DNA of 64,000 bases from Paenibacillus sonchi (GTDB lineage: Bacteria > Bacillota > Bacilli > Paenibacillales > Paenibacillaceae): positions 2,542,001 to 2,606,000 of the forward strand of contig NZ_CP068595.1 of the NCBI RefSeq assembly GCF_016772475.1. The letters run 5' to 3'. Shown here piece after piece: positions 1 to 8,056 of this stretch. The translations under genes were made by a program, and so were the position numbers. Under the pieces are notes generated by a model. It searched no databases. It had not been told where the DNA came from and saw only the letters and a program-made list of their open reading frames with translations. How positions within the stretch are numbered: position 1 is the stretch's first letter; each line of letters begins with the position of its first letter.

Positions 1-2
1 CC

Positions 3-848
3 CCCAACCTGTTCGCGGTCGGCTTTATTCCCACTTTTACGATGGGGGGCGTCACCGGGGTCATGCTGGCCTCAGCGCCTGCCGATTTTCAGTTTCATGA
101 TACGTATTTTGTTGTTGCGCATTTCCATTATGTCATTGTCGGCGGTCTGGTGCTCGGCCTGTTTGCCGGGCTGCATTACTGGTGGCCGAAGATGTTCGGG
201 CGGATGCTGAACGAAACCTTGGGCAAATGGACCTTCTGGACCTTTATAATCGGCTTCCATCTCACCTTCTTCGTGCAGCATTTCCTGGGACTGATGGGGA
301 TGCAGCGCCGCGTATTCACCTATCTGCCGAACCAGCAGTTTGACCTGCTGAATCTCATTAGTACGATCGGGGCGGGATTGATGGGTGTGGGGATGCTTAT
401 TTTCCTCACAAATATTTTCCTGACTTCACGAAAGCCGGCAGACGCGCCAGATGATCCTTGGGAAGACGGCCGCACGCTGGAGTGGACGATTTCCTCGCCG
501 CCGCCGGAATACAATTTCAAACAGACTCCGCTGGTGCGCGGGCTGGATGCCTTCTGGAAGGAAAAAACCTCGGGCCATAAAACTATGACTCCTGCAGAGC
601 CGGTCGGTCCGATTCATATGCCATCGGCAACGATATTGCCGTTCCTGATGTCAGTCGGCATCTTTATTGCCGGCCTGGGCTTCATGTTCAGCCGTGATGA
701 CTTCGGGAATGCGTTCATGGGCTTTATGTTCAATAATTATCTTGTTACAGCCATCGGGCTGGTGATTACCTTCGGGTCGATGCTGCTGCGGTCGCTCTAT
801 GATGATCACGGCTGGCATATCGAGCCTGAAGAGCTGGAAGGACGGTGA
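3..848 (+). CDS. ctaD: cytochrome c oxidase subunit I, C-terminal part
   Basis: Catalytic subunit of a haem-copper terminal oxidase in the cytoplasmic membrane, reducing oxygen and pumping protons. Only the last 281 residues are present; the start lies before the window. The conserved block HDTYFVVAHFHYV is visible, with the HFH pair at visible residues 40-42 that ligates the two haems. The hydrophobic tail near the C-terminus matches the long Bacillus CtaD form, which carries extra membrane helices. ctaE starts 6 bases downstream, so these are co-transcribed. The order ctaD-ctaE-ctaF identifies a caa3/aa3-type oxidase operon; CtaC should lie upstream, outside the window. Confidence 0.96.
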   Translation, partial: PNLFAVGFIPTFTMGGVTGVMLASAPADFQFHDTYFVVAHFHYVIVGGLVLGLFAGLHYWWPKMFGRMLNETLGKWTFWTFIIGFHLTFFVQHFLGLMGMQRRVFTYLPNQQFDLLNLISTIGAGLMGVGMLIFLTNIFLTSRKPADAPDDPWEDGRTLEWTISSPPPEYNFKQTPLVRGLDAFWKEKTSGHKTMTPAEPVGPIHMPSATILPFLMSVGIFIAGLGFMFSRDDFGNAFMGFMFNNYLVTAIGLVITFGSMLLRSLYDDHGWHIEPEELEGR

Positions 849-854
849 GCGGAC

Positions 855-1481
855 ATGACAACGGCACATGCCGAAGGTGCGGCGGGTAATCTTCCGCACG
901 AACCTGAAAAAGCAACCCTGGAGGGACGCAACAAGGTGCTGGCCTTTTGGCTGTTCCTGGGCGGGGAGTCGGTACTGTTCGGAACCCTGTTCGCCACCTT
1001 CCTGGCACTGCGGAACCAGACCAATGAAGGCCCGTCGGCGAATGATCTGTTCCATCTGCCGCTGGTGGCGGCTGCAACCTTCCTCCTGCTGGTCAGCAGT
1101 CTGACCAGTGTGTTCGCCATTCAGGCCATGCACAGGGGAAAGGTGACGGTACTTCGCAACTGGCTGCTGGTTACGGTATTTCTGGGACTATGCTTTCTGG
1201 TGCTGGAAATCTATGAATTCAGCGTATATGTAAGACATGAGGAGTTCGGCATGACCACCAGCGCCTTCAGCTCGGCGTTCTACACACTGGTTGGCTTTCA
1301 CGGCGCGCATGTGGCTTTTGGCATCCTCTGGATTTCCGTGTTGATCGGGCAGCTTGCGCGCAAGGGGCTTACGGTCGTAACCGCGCCCAAAATTTATGTT
1401 TCCGCCATGTACTGGCATTTTATTGATGTGGTATGGGTCTTTATCTTTACCGTCGTATACCTGCTCGGAAAGGTGGGGTAA
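855..1481 (+). CDS. ctaE: cytochrome c oxidase subunit III
   Basis: 208-residue polytopic membrane subunit of the terminal oxidase. It has about five hydrophobic helices and family blocks such as LGGESVLFGTLFATF near the N-terminus, FYTLVGFHGAHVAFGI and YWHFIDVVWVFIF near the C-terminus. The length fits bacterial CtaE (about 200-207). The start ATG at 855 follows an AAGGACGG-like ribosome site formed by the end of ctaD. It sits between ctaD and ctaF with gaps of only a few bases, as in Bacillus. Confidence 0.95.
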   Translation: MTTAHAEGAAGNLPHEPEKATLEGRNKVLAFWLFLGGESVLFGTLFATFLALRNQTNEGPSANDLFHLPLVAAATFLLLVSSLTSVFAIQAMHRGKVTVLRNWLLVTVFLGLCFLVLEIYEFSVYVRHEEFGMTTSAFSSAFYTLVGFHGAHVAFGILWISVLIGQLARKGLTVVTAPKIYVSAMYWHFIDVVWVFIFTVVYLLGKVG

Positions 1482-1483
1482 CC

Positions 1484-1810
1484 ATGGCGACTGAACAGCA
1501 TTCCGCTTCGAGCGGCGCGGTGAAGCACCGCCACCGGCAGGAAGGGCCGCAGCGGCATATTGTGGTATTTGCCTTCTCTGTCGTTTTGACGCTGATTGCC
1601 TTTGCGGCTGTAGCCGCCGGGGGTGTCAATGCCACATTTGCCGTGATCCTGCTGCTGGTGATGGCAGTGCTTCAGGTATTCCTGCAAATGGGCTTTTGGA
1701 TGCATCTCAAGGACAAAGGGCACCTGCTGCCCATAATATTTATGCTGGGCGGCTTTTTTATCGCTGGAACCTGCATTGTGATGGCGCTCTACTGGGTATG
1801 GTGGGATTAG
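1484..1810 (+). CDS. ctaF: cytochrome c oxidase subunit IVB
   Basis: 108-residue small oxidase subunit with three hydrophobic helices (about residues 22-42, 48-70 and 80-103) and the family block VFLQMGFWMHLKDKGH. The start chosen is the ATG at 1484, 2 bases after the ctaE stop and preceded by GGTGGGG inside the end of ctaE; an upstream in-frame start at 1433 would overlap ctaE needlessly. The N-terminal 20 residues are polar and His/Arg-rich. It is the last gene of the oxidase operon and is followed at once by a terminator. Confidence 0.93.
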   Translation: MATEQHSASSGAVKHRHRQEGPQRHIVVFAFSVVLTLIAFAAVAAGGVNATFAVILLLVMAVLQVFLQMGFWMHLKDKGHLLPIIFMLGGFFIAGTCIVMALYWVWWD

Positions 1811-1823
1811 CGGTTGCATAGGG

Positions 1824-1846
1824 GCGGCGGCGATGCCGCCTTTTTT
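1824..1846 (+). terminator. Rho-independent terminator after ctaF
   Basis: GGCGGC and GCCGCC arms with a three-base loop followed by six T, 14 bases after the ctaF stop. It closes the ctaDEF operon. Confidence 0.85.
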
Positions 1847-1944
1847 GCATGAGGAGAGCGGCTTGCTGCTAAATGGTATAATGGGAGCAGTATGCGGGCA
1901 GGGGGCTCTATACAGGGGGTTAACAAACTAAATTGTTGGGGAAC

Positions 1945-2165
1945 CGAGGGGTTAGTGGGAAGAGTAAGTGGAAAAAGTCCACTTAATTTCCGCGTTTCAG
2001 TCGAAAACCGAGTATTAGTGGGAAAAAGTAAACTTATTTTTGCTGAAAACTGCGGATGGACGCGGTTTTGGCTGAATTAGTGGTACAAATTCCACTTAGC
2101 AGTCTCAGCAGCGGGTTTGCAATAAGATTAGTGGTACAAATTCCACTTAGCAGTCGCAGCTTGAG
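1945..2165. repeat. cluster of TTAGTGG...CCACTTA palindromic repeats
   Basis: Four short units, each an imperfect palindrome of a TTAGTGG arm, an 8-10 base A/T-rich centre and a CCACTTA arm. Two of them (around 2078-2100 and 2130-2152) are near-identical direct repeats including flanking AGCAGTC. Related clusters occur at 22905-23100, 40735-40760 and 45236-45425. The stretch 1847-2465 has no gene I can support. Confidence 0.7.
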
Positions 2166-2405
2166 GAAAAGGCTGCGCCCCGCAGCAACCCGCGCCAGGT
2201 CACGCCCCTCGCGCTGCAGCGCCCGCGCCAGCCCGCGCCGCAGCGCCCTCGCCAGAGGCCCGCACCAGCCCGCGCCCCCGCGCCGCAGCGCCCGCGCCCC
2301 CCGCGCAGCAGCGCCCGCACCAGTCGCGCCCCCCCGCGCCGCAGCGCCCGCGCCAGTCCGCGCCCCGCGCGGCACCGCCAACCCCGGGCTCCGCCCAGCC
2401 GGCGA
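2165..2405. repeat. GC-rich degenerate low-complexity tract
   Basis: About 240 bases composed almost only of G and C with recurring GCCGCAGCGCCCGCGCC-like motifs. It is open in several frames on both strands, which is a result of composition. The translations are Ala/Pro/Arg-rich with no domain. It lies directly upstream of the ctaG ribosome site. Confidence 0.6.
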
Positions 2406-2465
2406 CTTTATTACGCGATCGGGCCCCGCCCTTTCAATCATCCCGTGCAAGGAGGCTTGGGTATC

Positions 2466-3392
2466 ATGCTGGGATTATCCTACTTTAGCTTTGCAGAGCT
2501 GTGGAGCCCGCTGTTTCTGGCAGTCATGCTGCTGCTCACAGCTGGTTATTTTGTGCTGATCGGCCCGCTTTCCGGACGTTTCCAGGGCTCATCCCGGGTT
2601 CCGCTGTGGCGGAGGTTTTCGTTCATCTTCGGCATGCTGGCGCTGTATCTGGCCCAAGGCGGGCCGCTGAGTTTGCTGGGGCATATTTTATTCTCTTTTC
2701 ATATGGCAAGTATGGCCTTCTCCTACCTGGTTGCGGTCCCGCTGATTATGCTGGGCATTCCTGACTGGTGCTGGCGAGCCCTGTTGAAGGGATTGCTCCG
2801 CCCGCTGCGGCGTGTATCTTTTCTGGCTCAGCCGGTAGTGGCGGCGCTGCTGTTCAACGGATTATTTTCGCTCTATCATATCCCGGTGATCCATGATTAT
2901 GTCATGCTGCATTTTGCGGTGCACCGGCTGTACTACGCTGTGCTGTTCCTGACCTCCGCGCTGATGTGGTGGAATCTGATTAACCCGCTGCCGGAGCTGC
3001 GCAGCATAAACGGACTGGGCCAGATCGGGTTTATTTTCCTGAACATGGTGCTGCTCACGCCGGCCTGCGGGCTTATTATTTTTGCGGGGGAGCCGCTCTA
3101 TGCCACTTACAGTAATCCGCAGACCTGGGCGCGGGCGATGGGGTACTGTGTGTCCGGGAGTCCTGCGGAGCTGCTGCAGGCTTTTGGCGGGCCGGCGTTC
3201 TTCGGCTGGCTCTCACCCAAGGTGGATCAGCAGGTGGGCGGGATCGCCATGAAGTTCATCCAGGAATTTATTTTTGCCTCGATGCTTGCTTATGTGTTCT
3301 ATCATTGGTATAAAAAAGAGAACGGGCAAGACGATGCGGAAGTTTCCGCGCCTTCTTCTGAGCTGGAGGAGCGTGTTTTGACCCGGGTATAG
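2466..3392 (+). CDS. ctaG: cytochrome c oxidase assembly factor CtaG
   Basis: 308-residue polytopic membrane protein of the CtaG_2 (Bacillus CtaG/YozB-neighbour) type, needed for assembly of the caa3 oxidase, probably for copper delivery to the CuB site. It has about seven hydrophobic helices; the His-containing segments LLGHILFSFHMASMAFSYL, LFSLYHIPVIHDYVM and HFAVHRLYYAVLFL are typical of the family. The start ATG at 2466 is placed 10 bases after a perfect AAGGAGG at 2449-2455, although the frame is open further upstream through the GC-rich tract. The tail is charged and cytoplasmic. Confidence 0.92.
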   Translation: MLGLSYFSFAELWSPLFLAVMLLLTAGYFVLIGPLSGRFQGSSRVPLWRRFSFIFGMLALYLAQGGPLSLLGHILFSFHMASMAFSYLVAVPLIMLGIPDWCWRALLKGLLRPLRRVSFLAQPVVAALLFNGLFSLYHIPVIHDYVMLHFAVHRLYYAVLFLTSALMWWNLINPLPELRSINGLGQIGFIFLNMVLLTPACGLIIFAGEPLYATYSNPQTWARAMGYCVSGSPAELLQAFGGPAFFGWLSPKVDQQVGGIAMKFIQEFIFASMLAYVFYHWYKKENGQDDAEVSAPSSELEERVLTRV

Positions 3393-3418
3393 CCGGTAGA
3401 ACACCGAGGAGGATAATC

Positions 3419-3883
3419 ATGGATATTTTCACTGTGTTTCCAACAATCAGCACATCTTTCATCGTGATCAGTGCGGTGCTGGTGGCTATTGGCTGGAGAC
3501 TGATCATCAAGGGCAAACGCGAGGCGCACAAGAAGACAATGATTGCTGCCGCTGTCGCTGCCGTGCTGTTTTTCATCGTATATATGTCAAGAACGGTGTT
3601 TGTAGGCAATACTTCGTGGGGCGGTCCTGAGGATCTGTCGCTGCTGTATCACATTTTTCTGATTTTCCATATCGTGCTGGCAACGGTGGCAGCCGTATTC
3701 GGGATTACCACGCTGACCCTCGGCTTCAAGGCCAAATACGCCAAGCACCGGAAATGGGGCAGAGTGACGTCTGTGATCTGGTTCATAACAGCTATTACAG
3801 GAGTTGCGGTGTATGTGCTGCTGTACATATTTTATCCGGGAGGACATACGAAGCCGGTGTGGGAAGTTATTTTGGGTGCCTGA
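3419..3883 (+). CDS. DUF420 membrane protein, CtaM/YozB-like
   Basis: 154-residue membrane protein with five predicted helices of the DUF420 family. Members (YozB in Bacillus, CtaM in Staphylococcus) are needed for maturation of haem-copper oxidases. Conserved histidines occur in LLYHIFLIFHIVLA and KYAKHRKWG. The ATG follows GAGGAGGATAATC. The gap to ctaG is 26 bases, so the two form an assembly operon behind the ctaDEF genes. The role is inferred from the family and neighbours. Confidence 0.85.
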   Translation: MDIFTVFPTISTSFIVISAVLVAIGWRLIIKGKREAHKKTMIAAAVAAVLFFIVYMSRTVFVGNTSWGGPEDLSLLYHIFLIFHIVLATVAAVFGITTLTLGFKAKYAKHRKWGRVTSVIWFITAITGVAVYVLLYIFYPGGHTKPVWEVILGA

Positions 3884-3906
3884 TCCAAGCCTGATTGCTG
3901 TGTTAT

Positions 3907-3967
3907 AAAAAAGACCTGTGAGACCTGTGTTCCGCTTGGGAGCGCTCAGTTCCACGGGTCTTTTTGT
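3907..3967. terminator. bidirectional terminator between convergent genes
   Basis: AAAAAGACCTGTG and CACGGGTCTTTTT arms pair over a loop of about 30 bases, with A-run and T-run on the two sides, so it can serve both the oxidase assembly operon and the convergent MBL gene. Confidence 0.8.
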
Positions 3968-3989
3968 GCTGAAGGCTTCCTGTGCCCTG

Positions 3990-4772
3990 TCAGAACTGTA
4001 TGCTGAAGCCGTTAAACGTATGAAGGCCTGTGCCGAATTTGACCAGACCGTTCCTGCGCAGCAGTTGCACCGCATGCTTCACCTCGCTCAGAATTTGTGG
4101 ATGGAGACCCAGTGTGTTGTGCGATCCGTAAATCCGCTGTACCCCATCAATCTCCGCAATCCTCTCTAAAGACGCGACTAAATCCACAGGGCTGGTGGAC
4201 GGGTAAAAAGCATAGACCGGAGTTCCGTCATACAGCAGATCACCGGTGAACAAATAGCCGTTCAACTGATCCCAGAAGACAAGATGCCCCGGAGAATGGC
4301 CGGGGGTATGATACACAGCTAACGCTCTGCCGCCCAGTTCAACGGTGTCTCCGTCCCGCAATAACCCTGCGGGCTCACCCTGAAAGGGCCGGTAGGTCTG
4401 CGGATCAAAGCCCTCCGGCACAGGCTGGCTGATATCTCTGCCGATATCCCGGCGGACCTGTTCAAGTGATAAGCCCTTAATGCCATGGACAAGCCAATCC
4501 AGATCTCCCTCATGCACAAAAATCCGCTCGTATTCCCCATGGCTGCCGATATGGTCAGTATGTACATGTGTGGTCAGCACATCGATCGGCAGATTCGTTA
4601 ACTGATCTGTGATAGTCCGGATATTCCCGATTCCCAGCCCGGTATCAATCAGCGCCGCCCGCTCCTGACCCAGCAGGAGGAAGGAATGGACCTTCTCCCA
4701 GTGTCCATACTCACTGATGGCGAAGGTGGTCTCATCGATTTGTTGTACGGTAAACCAGGGATCATTGATCAT
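3990..4772 (-). CDS. MBL-fold metallo-hydrolase
   Basis: 260-residue metallo-beta-lactamase-fold hydrolase. The zinc motif THVHTDHIGSH (HxHxDH) lies near residue 85, followed by TPGHSPGHLVFWD and LFTGDLLYDGTP, which supply the further His and Asp ligands. The C-terminal segment RIYGSHN gives the last His. The substrate cannot be told; family members include glyoxalase II-like and lactonase enzymes. The ATG is preceded by CTGGAGGTTCAT. The gene stands alone and converges on the oxidase assembly genes. Confidence 0.88.
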   Translation of the reverse strand: MINDPWFTVQQIDETTFAISEYGHWEKVHSFLLLGQERAALIDTGLGIGNIRTITDQLTNLPIDVLTTHVHTDHIGSHGEYERIFVHEGDLDWLVHGIKGLSLEQVRRDIGRDISQPVPEGFDPQTYRPFQGEPAGLLRDGDTVELGGRALAVYHTPGHSPGHLVFWDQLNGYLFTGDLLYDGTPVYAFYPSTSPVDLVASLERIAEIDGVQRIYGSHNTLGLHPQILSEVKHAVQLLRRNGLVKFGTGLHTFNGFSIQF

Positions 4773-4900
4773 ATGAACCTCCAGTGCTTGTAAGTTATGG
4801 CTTCAATAGCAGTGAAGCTGTTGCTTTTATTAGCGTAGCATAAGGGCAAGGGTTCCCCAAGTCCCGGTTAGATTCCCGATTAAAGGTCTTAACTTTTTGG

Positions 4901-4929
4901 TTGACACTGGAAATCACAGGTCATATACT
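4901..4929 (+). promoter_or_regulatory. sigma-A promoter of the ABC transporter operon
   Basis: TTGACA at 4901-4906, a 17-base spacer and TATACT at 4924-4929. It lies 87 bases upstream of the first gene of the operon. Confidence 0.85.
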
Positions 4930-4950
4930 GTGTATATAGATATACACAGT
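4927..4950. promoter_or_regulatory. palindromic operator, probable GntR/YtrA site
   Basis: A perfect inverted repeat with arms ACTGTGTATAT and ATATACACAGT around AG. It overlaps the -10 element, a position that blocks RNA polymerase. The operon encodes a YtrA-type GntR repressor at 5805, which makes autoregulation the likely reading. Confidence 0.75.
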
Positions 4951-4984
4951 AAGCACACAGAAAAGCACACAGAAAAGCACACTA
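4951..4984. repeat. 12-bp direct repeat in the leader
   Basis: AGCACACAGAAA occurs twice in tandem plus a partial third AGCACAC, directly after the operator in the untranslated leader. Function unknown. Confidence 0.6.
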
Positions 4985-5015
4985 TGTTTTAGACCATAAA
5001 GTGAGGTTACAGTTC

Positions 5016-5744
5016 ATGACAACTATAAAAGATGCCTGGGTTATTGTCCGGAGCGATTTCCGGGCCGATAAGCTGAAGCTGCTGAGGGCGCTGATTTTTG
5101 CGGTTCTATTTACGGTCTATATGTCGATATTTAGCGAAATGATTATCGGCGATGTTCTGGAGTCTGGGGACGGTAAGGTACTGGCAGATTTCCTGCTGAT
5201 CTCAATGACGCCAATGCTTGGCTTCACCTTCTCCCGGCGTACAATGAAGTATTTAAGTGAGGACTCGTATACCCGGATGCTTGCTTATATGCGCAGTCTC
5301 CCGGTCCCGGCTGCTGTGGTGCTGTGCAAAAGAAAGCTGCACGCGGTGTTCTCCTTCACCCTGAACGGTGTACTCTACTTCGGCCTCATTTATGCAATGA
5401 GCGGACAGCTCCGAAGCGAATTGTCTATTCCTGCCTATCTTGCTTTTGCACTAACCTGGGTTGGGTTCGCACTTGTGCTGACCGGGCTGTACATTTTTAT
5501 TGAATTAATGGTTAGTGGTAAAACGTATTGCTGGCTTCTCCTGCTTATTACGCTCCTATGCCTTGGCGTGGCGCTGCTGGTAGGGAAGGCGGGAGGGAAT
5601 CTGTTCCTTTACAGCATCCGGTATGCGAAGGAATGGGGCCTCGCTTCCCCGCTGATGTGGGCGACTCTGCTGCTTGGCACTGTATCCGTGCAGTTGTTCT
5701 CCAAATGGACCATCTACCGGCTGAAGAGCCGTGATCTCGTATGA
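5016..5744 (+). CDS. ABC-2 type membrane protein
   Basis: 242-residue membrane protein with about six hydrophobic helices after a short basic N-terminus (residues 1-25), resembling permease components of YtrB-type ABC exporters. The ATG at 5016 follows GTGAGGT at 5001-5007; a GTG at 5001 would use no ribosome site. It is the first gene behind the palindromic operator and is followed by the GntR gene and an ABC ATPase, which is its probable partner. Substrate unknown; the family is often linked to cell-wall antibiotic stress. Confidence 0.75.
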   Translation: MTTIKDAWVIVRSDFRADKLKLLRALIFAVLFTVYMSIFSEMIIGDVLESGDGKVLADFLLISMTPMLGFTFSRRTMKYLSEDSYTRMLAYMRSLPVPAAVVLCKRKLHAVFSFTLNGVLYFGLIYAMSGQLRSELSIPAYLAFALTWVGFALVLTGLYIFIELMVSGKTYCWLLLLITLLCLGVALLVGKAGGNLFLYSIRYAKEWGLASPLMWATLLLGTVSVQLFSKWTIYRLKSRDLV

Positions 5745-5804
5745 AGGGGCTGAATAGCAAGGAAGCGCTCCGGCTTACCGGAGTGTGGAAGGCGGGTGTG
5801 AATC

Positions 5805-6200
5805 ATGTGGATACCGATACAAATTAATGAAAACAGCGCCGAGCCGCTGTACCACCAGATCGAAACCCAGCTTAAATCGCTGATAATCAGCGGAGTGATC
5901 ACTGAGGGGACACTCCTTCCATCCATCCGGGAATTTGCCGGCGATCTGAAATGCAGTGTGATCACTGTGCGCCGTGTCTATCAGGATCTGGAGAACGAGG
6001 GGCTGCTGCGGACCAGGCAGGGTACAGGCACCTTTGTATCCCATGTAGGCGAAGGGGCGATGGAGGGGTACAAGAAAGAGGCAATCCGCAAGGCGCTGGA
6101 AAATGCAGTGGATGTCGGTCTGTCGGTACAATGCTCGGAAGCGGAGCTGACGGAGCTATTCACGGCAATTGTGAAGCACAAATATGGAACACAGACTTGA
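5805..6200 (+). CDS. GntR family regulator, YtrA type
   Basis: 131-residue repressor with an N-terminal winged helix (residues about 12-75, block PLYHQIETQLKSLIISGVI, then LPSIREFAGDLKCSVITVRRVYQDLENEGLL and TRQGTGTFV) and only a short C-terminal helical part, which defines the YtrA subfamily that lacks a large effector domain. It overlaps no neighbour but lies inside the ABC operon, 60 bases after the permease. The perfect palindrome at 4927-4950 is its probable operator. Confidence 0.9.
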   Translation: MWIPIQINENSAEPLYHQIETQLKSLIISGVITEGTLLPSIREFAGDLKCSVITVRRVYQDLENEGLLRTRQGTGTFVSHVGEGAMEGYKKEAIRKALENAVDVGLSVQCSEAELTELFTAIVKHKYGTQT

Positions 6201-6216
6201 AAGGAGGCGTCAATCC

Positions 6217-7149
6217 ATGGTACAGCAGGCCATAGAACTGCGTAATGTAAGCAAAAAGCGGCGGCAGGGCAAGACCATAGGCCCCCTGAATCTAAATCTC
6301 CCGCAGGGCTATATTACCGCACTGGTGGGCCAGAATGGCTCCGGCAAAAGCACAATGCTGCATATGCTCCTGCAGCTGACCTTCCCCGATGAGGGCGAAA
6401 TCCGCTGGTTCGAGCATTCCTATGCGGACGGGCTGCCGCTTGCGCTTCGCCAGCGCATTGCCTACGTGCCGGAAAACCCGCAGGCCGAGGAGAAATACTG
6501 GAGTGCCGCAGAGGCTGCCGAATTCCGGCGCCACTGGTACCCGGCTTGGGATCAGGATTTCTTCGAAGCGCTGCTGGCAAAGTTTGAAGTGCCGGAGGAT
6601 GCCAAGCTGGGTAAAATGTCCAAGGGCGAGCGCCGCAAGTTCGAGATTGCCGCCGCGCTGGCGGCCCGTCCACAGCTGCTGCTGCTGGATGAGCCATCCT
6701 CAGGGCTGGACCCTTTTGCCTGGAAGGCGATGATCGAGACTCTGCGCAAATATATGGATGAGTCCGGCGCTACAGTGGTGATTTCGACCCATATTGTGGA
6801 GGAGGTGCGGCGGCTCGCGGATTATATTGTGCTGATGCATCACGGGCAGCTGCTCGGAATGGCCGAGAAGGACAGCTTGTTTGGCTCGTGGAGCGAGATT
6901 TGGGTCCAGGTGGAGAATGAGGAAGAACTGGGGGAGCTTGCACAAGAGCTGCCGGGAGCCTTGCATTTTGCCATAGAGACACCGGGAGTTGCCTCATTTA
7001 TTACCCCGCAAACACAGCAGAATGAGAAACGTGTCCAGGATTTGGGCGTAAAGGTTATCAAGAGCCGGATTTTGGAGCTGGATGAAATCCTGAGCTTATG
7101 GACACAAGGGCACCGCCCGGTACTGATTGACCAGGAGAGAGGAGACTAG
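6217..7149 (+). CDS. ABC transporter ATP-binding protein, YtrB-like
   Basis: 310-residue ATPase. Walker A GQNGSGKST is at residues 38-46, a variant signature MSKGERR at 134-140, Walker B LLLLDEP at 154-160, and the switch His in ISTHIVEE. The C-terminal third is an extra domain of about 90 residues. The ATG at 6217 follows AAGGAGGCG; an upstream start at 6184 would overlap the GntR gene. It probably drives the permease at 5016. The next ATPase starts 4 bases after its stop. Confidence 0.9.
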   Translation: MVQQAIELRNVSKKRRQGKTIGPLNLNLPQGYITALVGQNGSGKSTMLHMLLQLTFPDEGEIRWFEHSYADGLPLALRQRIAYVPENPQAEEKYWSAAEAAEFRRHWYPAWDQDFFEALLAKFEVPEDAKLGKMSKGERRKFEIAAALAARPQLLLLDEPSSGLDPFAWKAMIETLRKYMDESGATVVISTHIVEEVRRLADYIVLMHHGQLLGMAEKDSLFGSWSEIWVQVENEEELGELAQELPGALHFAIETPGVASFITPQTQQNEKRVQDLGVKVIKSRILELDEILSLWTQGHRPVLIDQERGD

Positions 7150-7153
7150 AAGA

Positions 7154-8056
7154 ATGGAAGCTTTGAAGCTGGAACAAGTTATGAAGCAGTATGGAGACAA
7201 AACCGCAGTAAATGGAATCAGCCTGAAGGTGGAGCCAGGAGAGATTTATGGACTGCTCGGTGCCAATGGCGCCGGCAAAACAACGACCATGCGTATGGTG
7301 CTGGGACTGATCTATCCCGATGGAGGGAAGATTCTTTATAACGGTAAGCCGTTCAGCGATGAGCTGCAGCATATGATGGGATATCTCCCGGAGGAACGGG
7401 GGCTGTACCCGAAGGTTAAGGTCAGCGACCAGATTATCTATCTGGCCCGGCTGCGCGGCATGTCAGCCGGTGATGCGGAGAAGAGCCTCCGCTTCTGGCT
7501 GGAACGTTTTGACGTTCCGGAGTATTACAACAAGAAGATCGAAGAGCTCTCCAAGGGCAACCAGCAGAAGATGGGCTTTATCGCCGCGGTTGTCCATAAG
7601 CCGCAAATCCTGATCCTGGACGAGGCGTTCAGTGGTCTGGACCCCGTCAACGTGGAGCTGCTTAAGGATACCGTAAAAGAACTGCGTGACCAGGGCACGA
7701 GCATTCTGTTTTCCACCCACCGGATGGAGCATGTGGAAGAGCTATGCCGCAATATTACGATTCTCGACCGTTCCAATACGGTCGTACAAGGCGACATTCG
7801 TGAGATTAAGAAGGGGTATCCGCGTGAAGAAGTCGCGCTCAGGACGGCCGGCGAATTGAGCGGCCTGGATAAAATTCCAGGGGTGAGCGCGGTGCAGAAG
7901 CAGGAGCGGGGGTATCTGCTCTCCATCAGCGAGATCGGTGCAGCGCAGCGTATCCTGCAACACGCGATGGCAGCCGGTGAGGTTGAACATTTTGAAATCA
8001 AGGAACCAACCTTGAACCAAATCTTTATCAGAGCGGTGGGTGAATCTAATGAATAA
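7154..8056 (+). CDS. ABC transporter ATP-binding protein, YhaQ/NatA-like
   Basis: 300-residue ATPase. Walker A GANGAGKTT lies at residues 36-44, signature LSKGNQQK, Walker B LILDEAFSGLDP, and switch STHRMEHVEE. The C-terminal domain ends with EPTLNQIFIRAVGE, as in YhaQ/NatA proteins that pair with an ABC-2 exporter permease. The ATG at 7154 follows AGAGGAGAC. It overlaps the next gene by 8 bases, so translation of the two is coupled. Confidence 0.9.
   Translation: MEALKLEQVMKQYGDKTAVNGISLKVEPGEIYGLLGANGAGKTTTMRMVLGLIYPDGGKILYNGKPFSDELQHMMGYLPEERGLYPKVKVSDQIIYLARLRGMSAGDAEKSLRFWLERFDVPEYYNKKIEELSKGNQQKMGFIAAVVHKPQILILDEAFSGLDPVNVELLKDTVKELRDQGTSILFSTHRMEHVEELCRNITILDRSNTVVQGDIREIKKGYPREEVALRTAGELSGLDKIPGVSAVQKQERGYLLSISEIGAAQRILQHAMAAGEVEHFEIKEPTLNQIFIRAVGESNE

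Noticed and set aside
2034..2559. Open frames of 138-167 residues in the GC-rich tract before ctaG
   Set aside because: Ala/Pro/Arg-rich translations open in several frames because the tract lacks A and T; the plus-strand frame also runs into ctaG out of frame.
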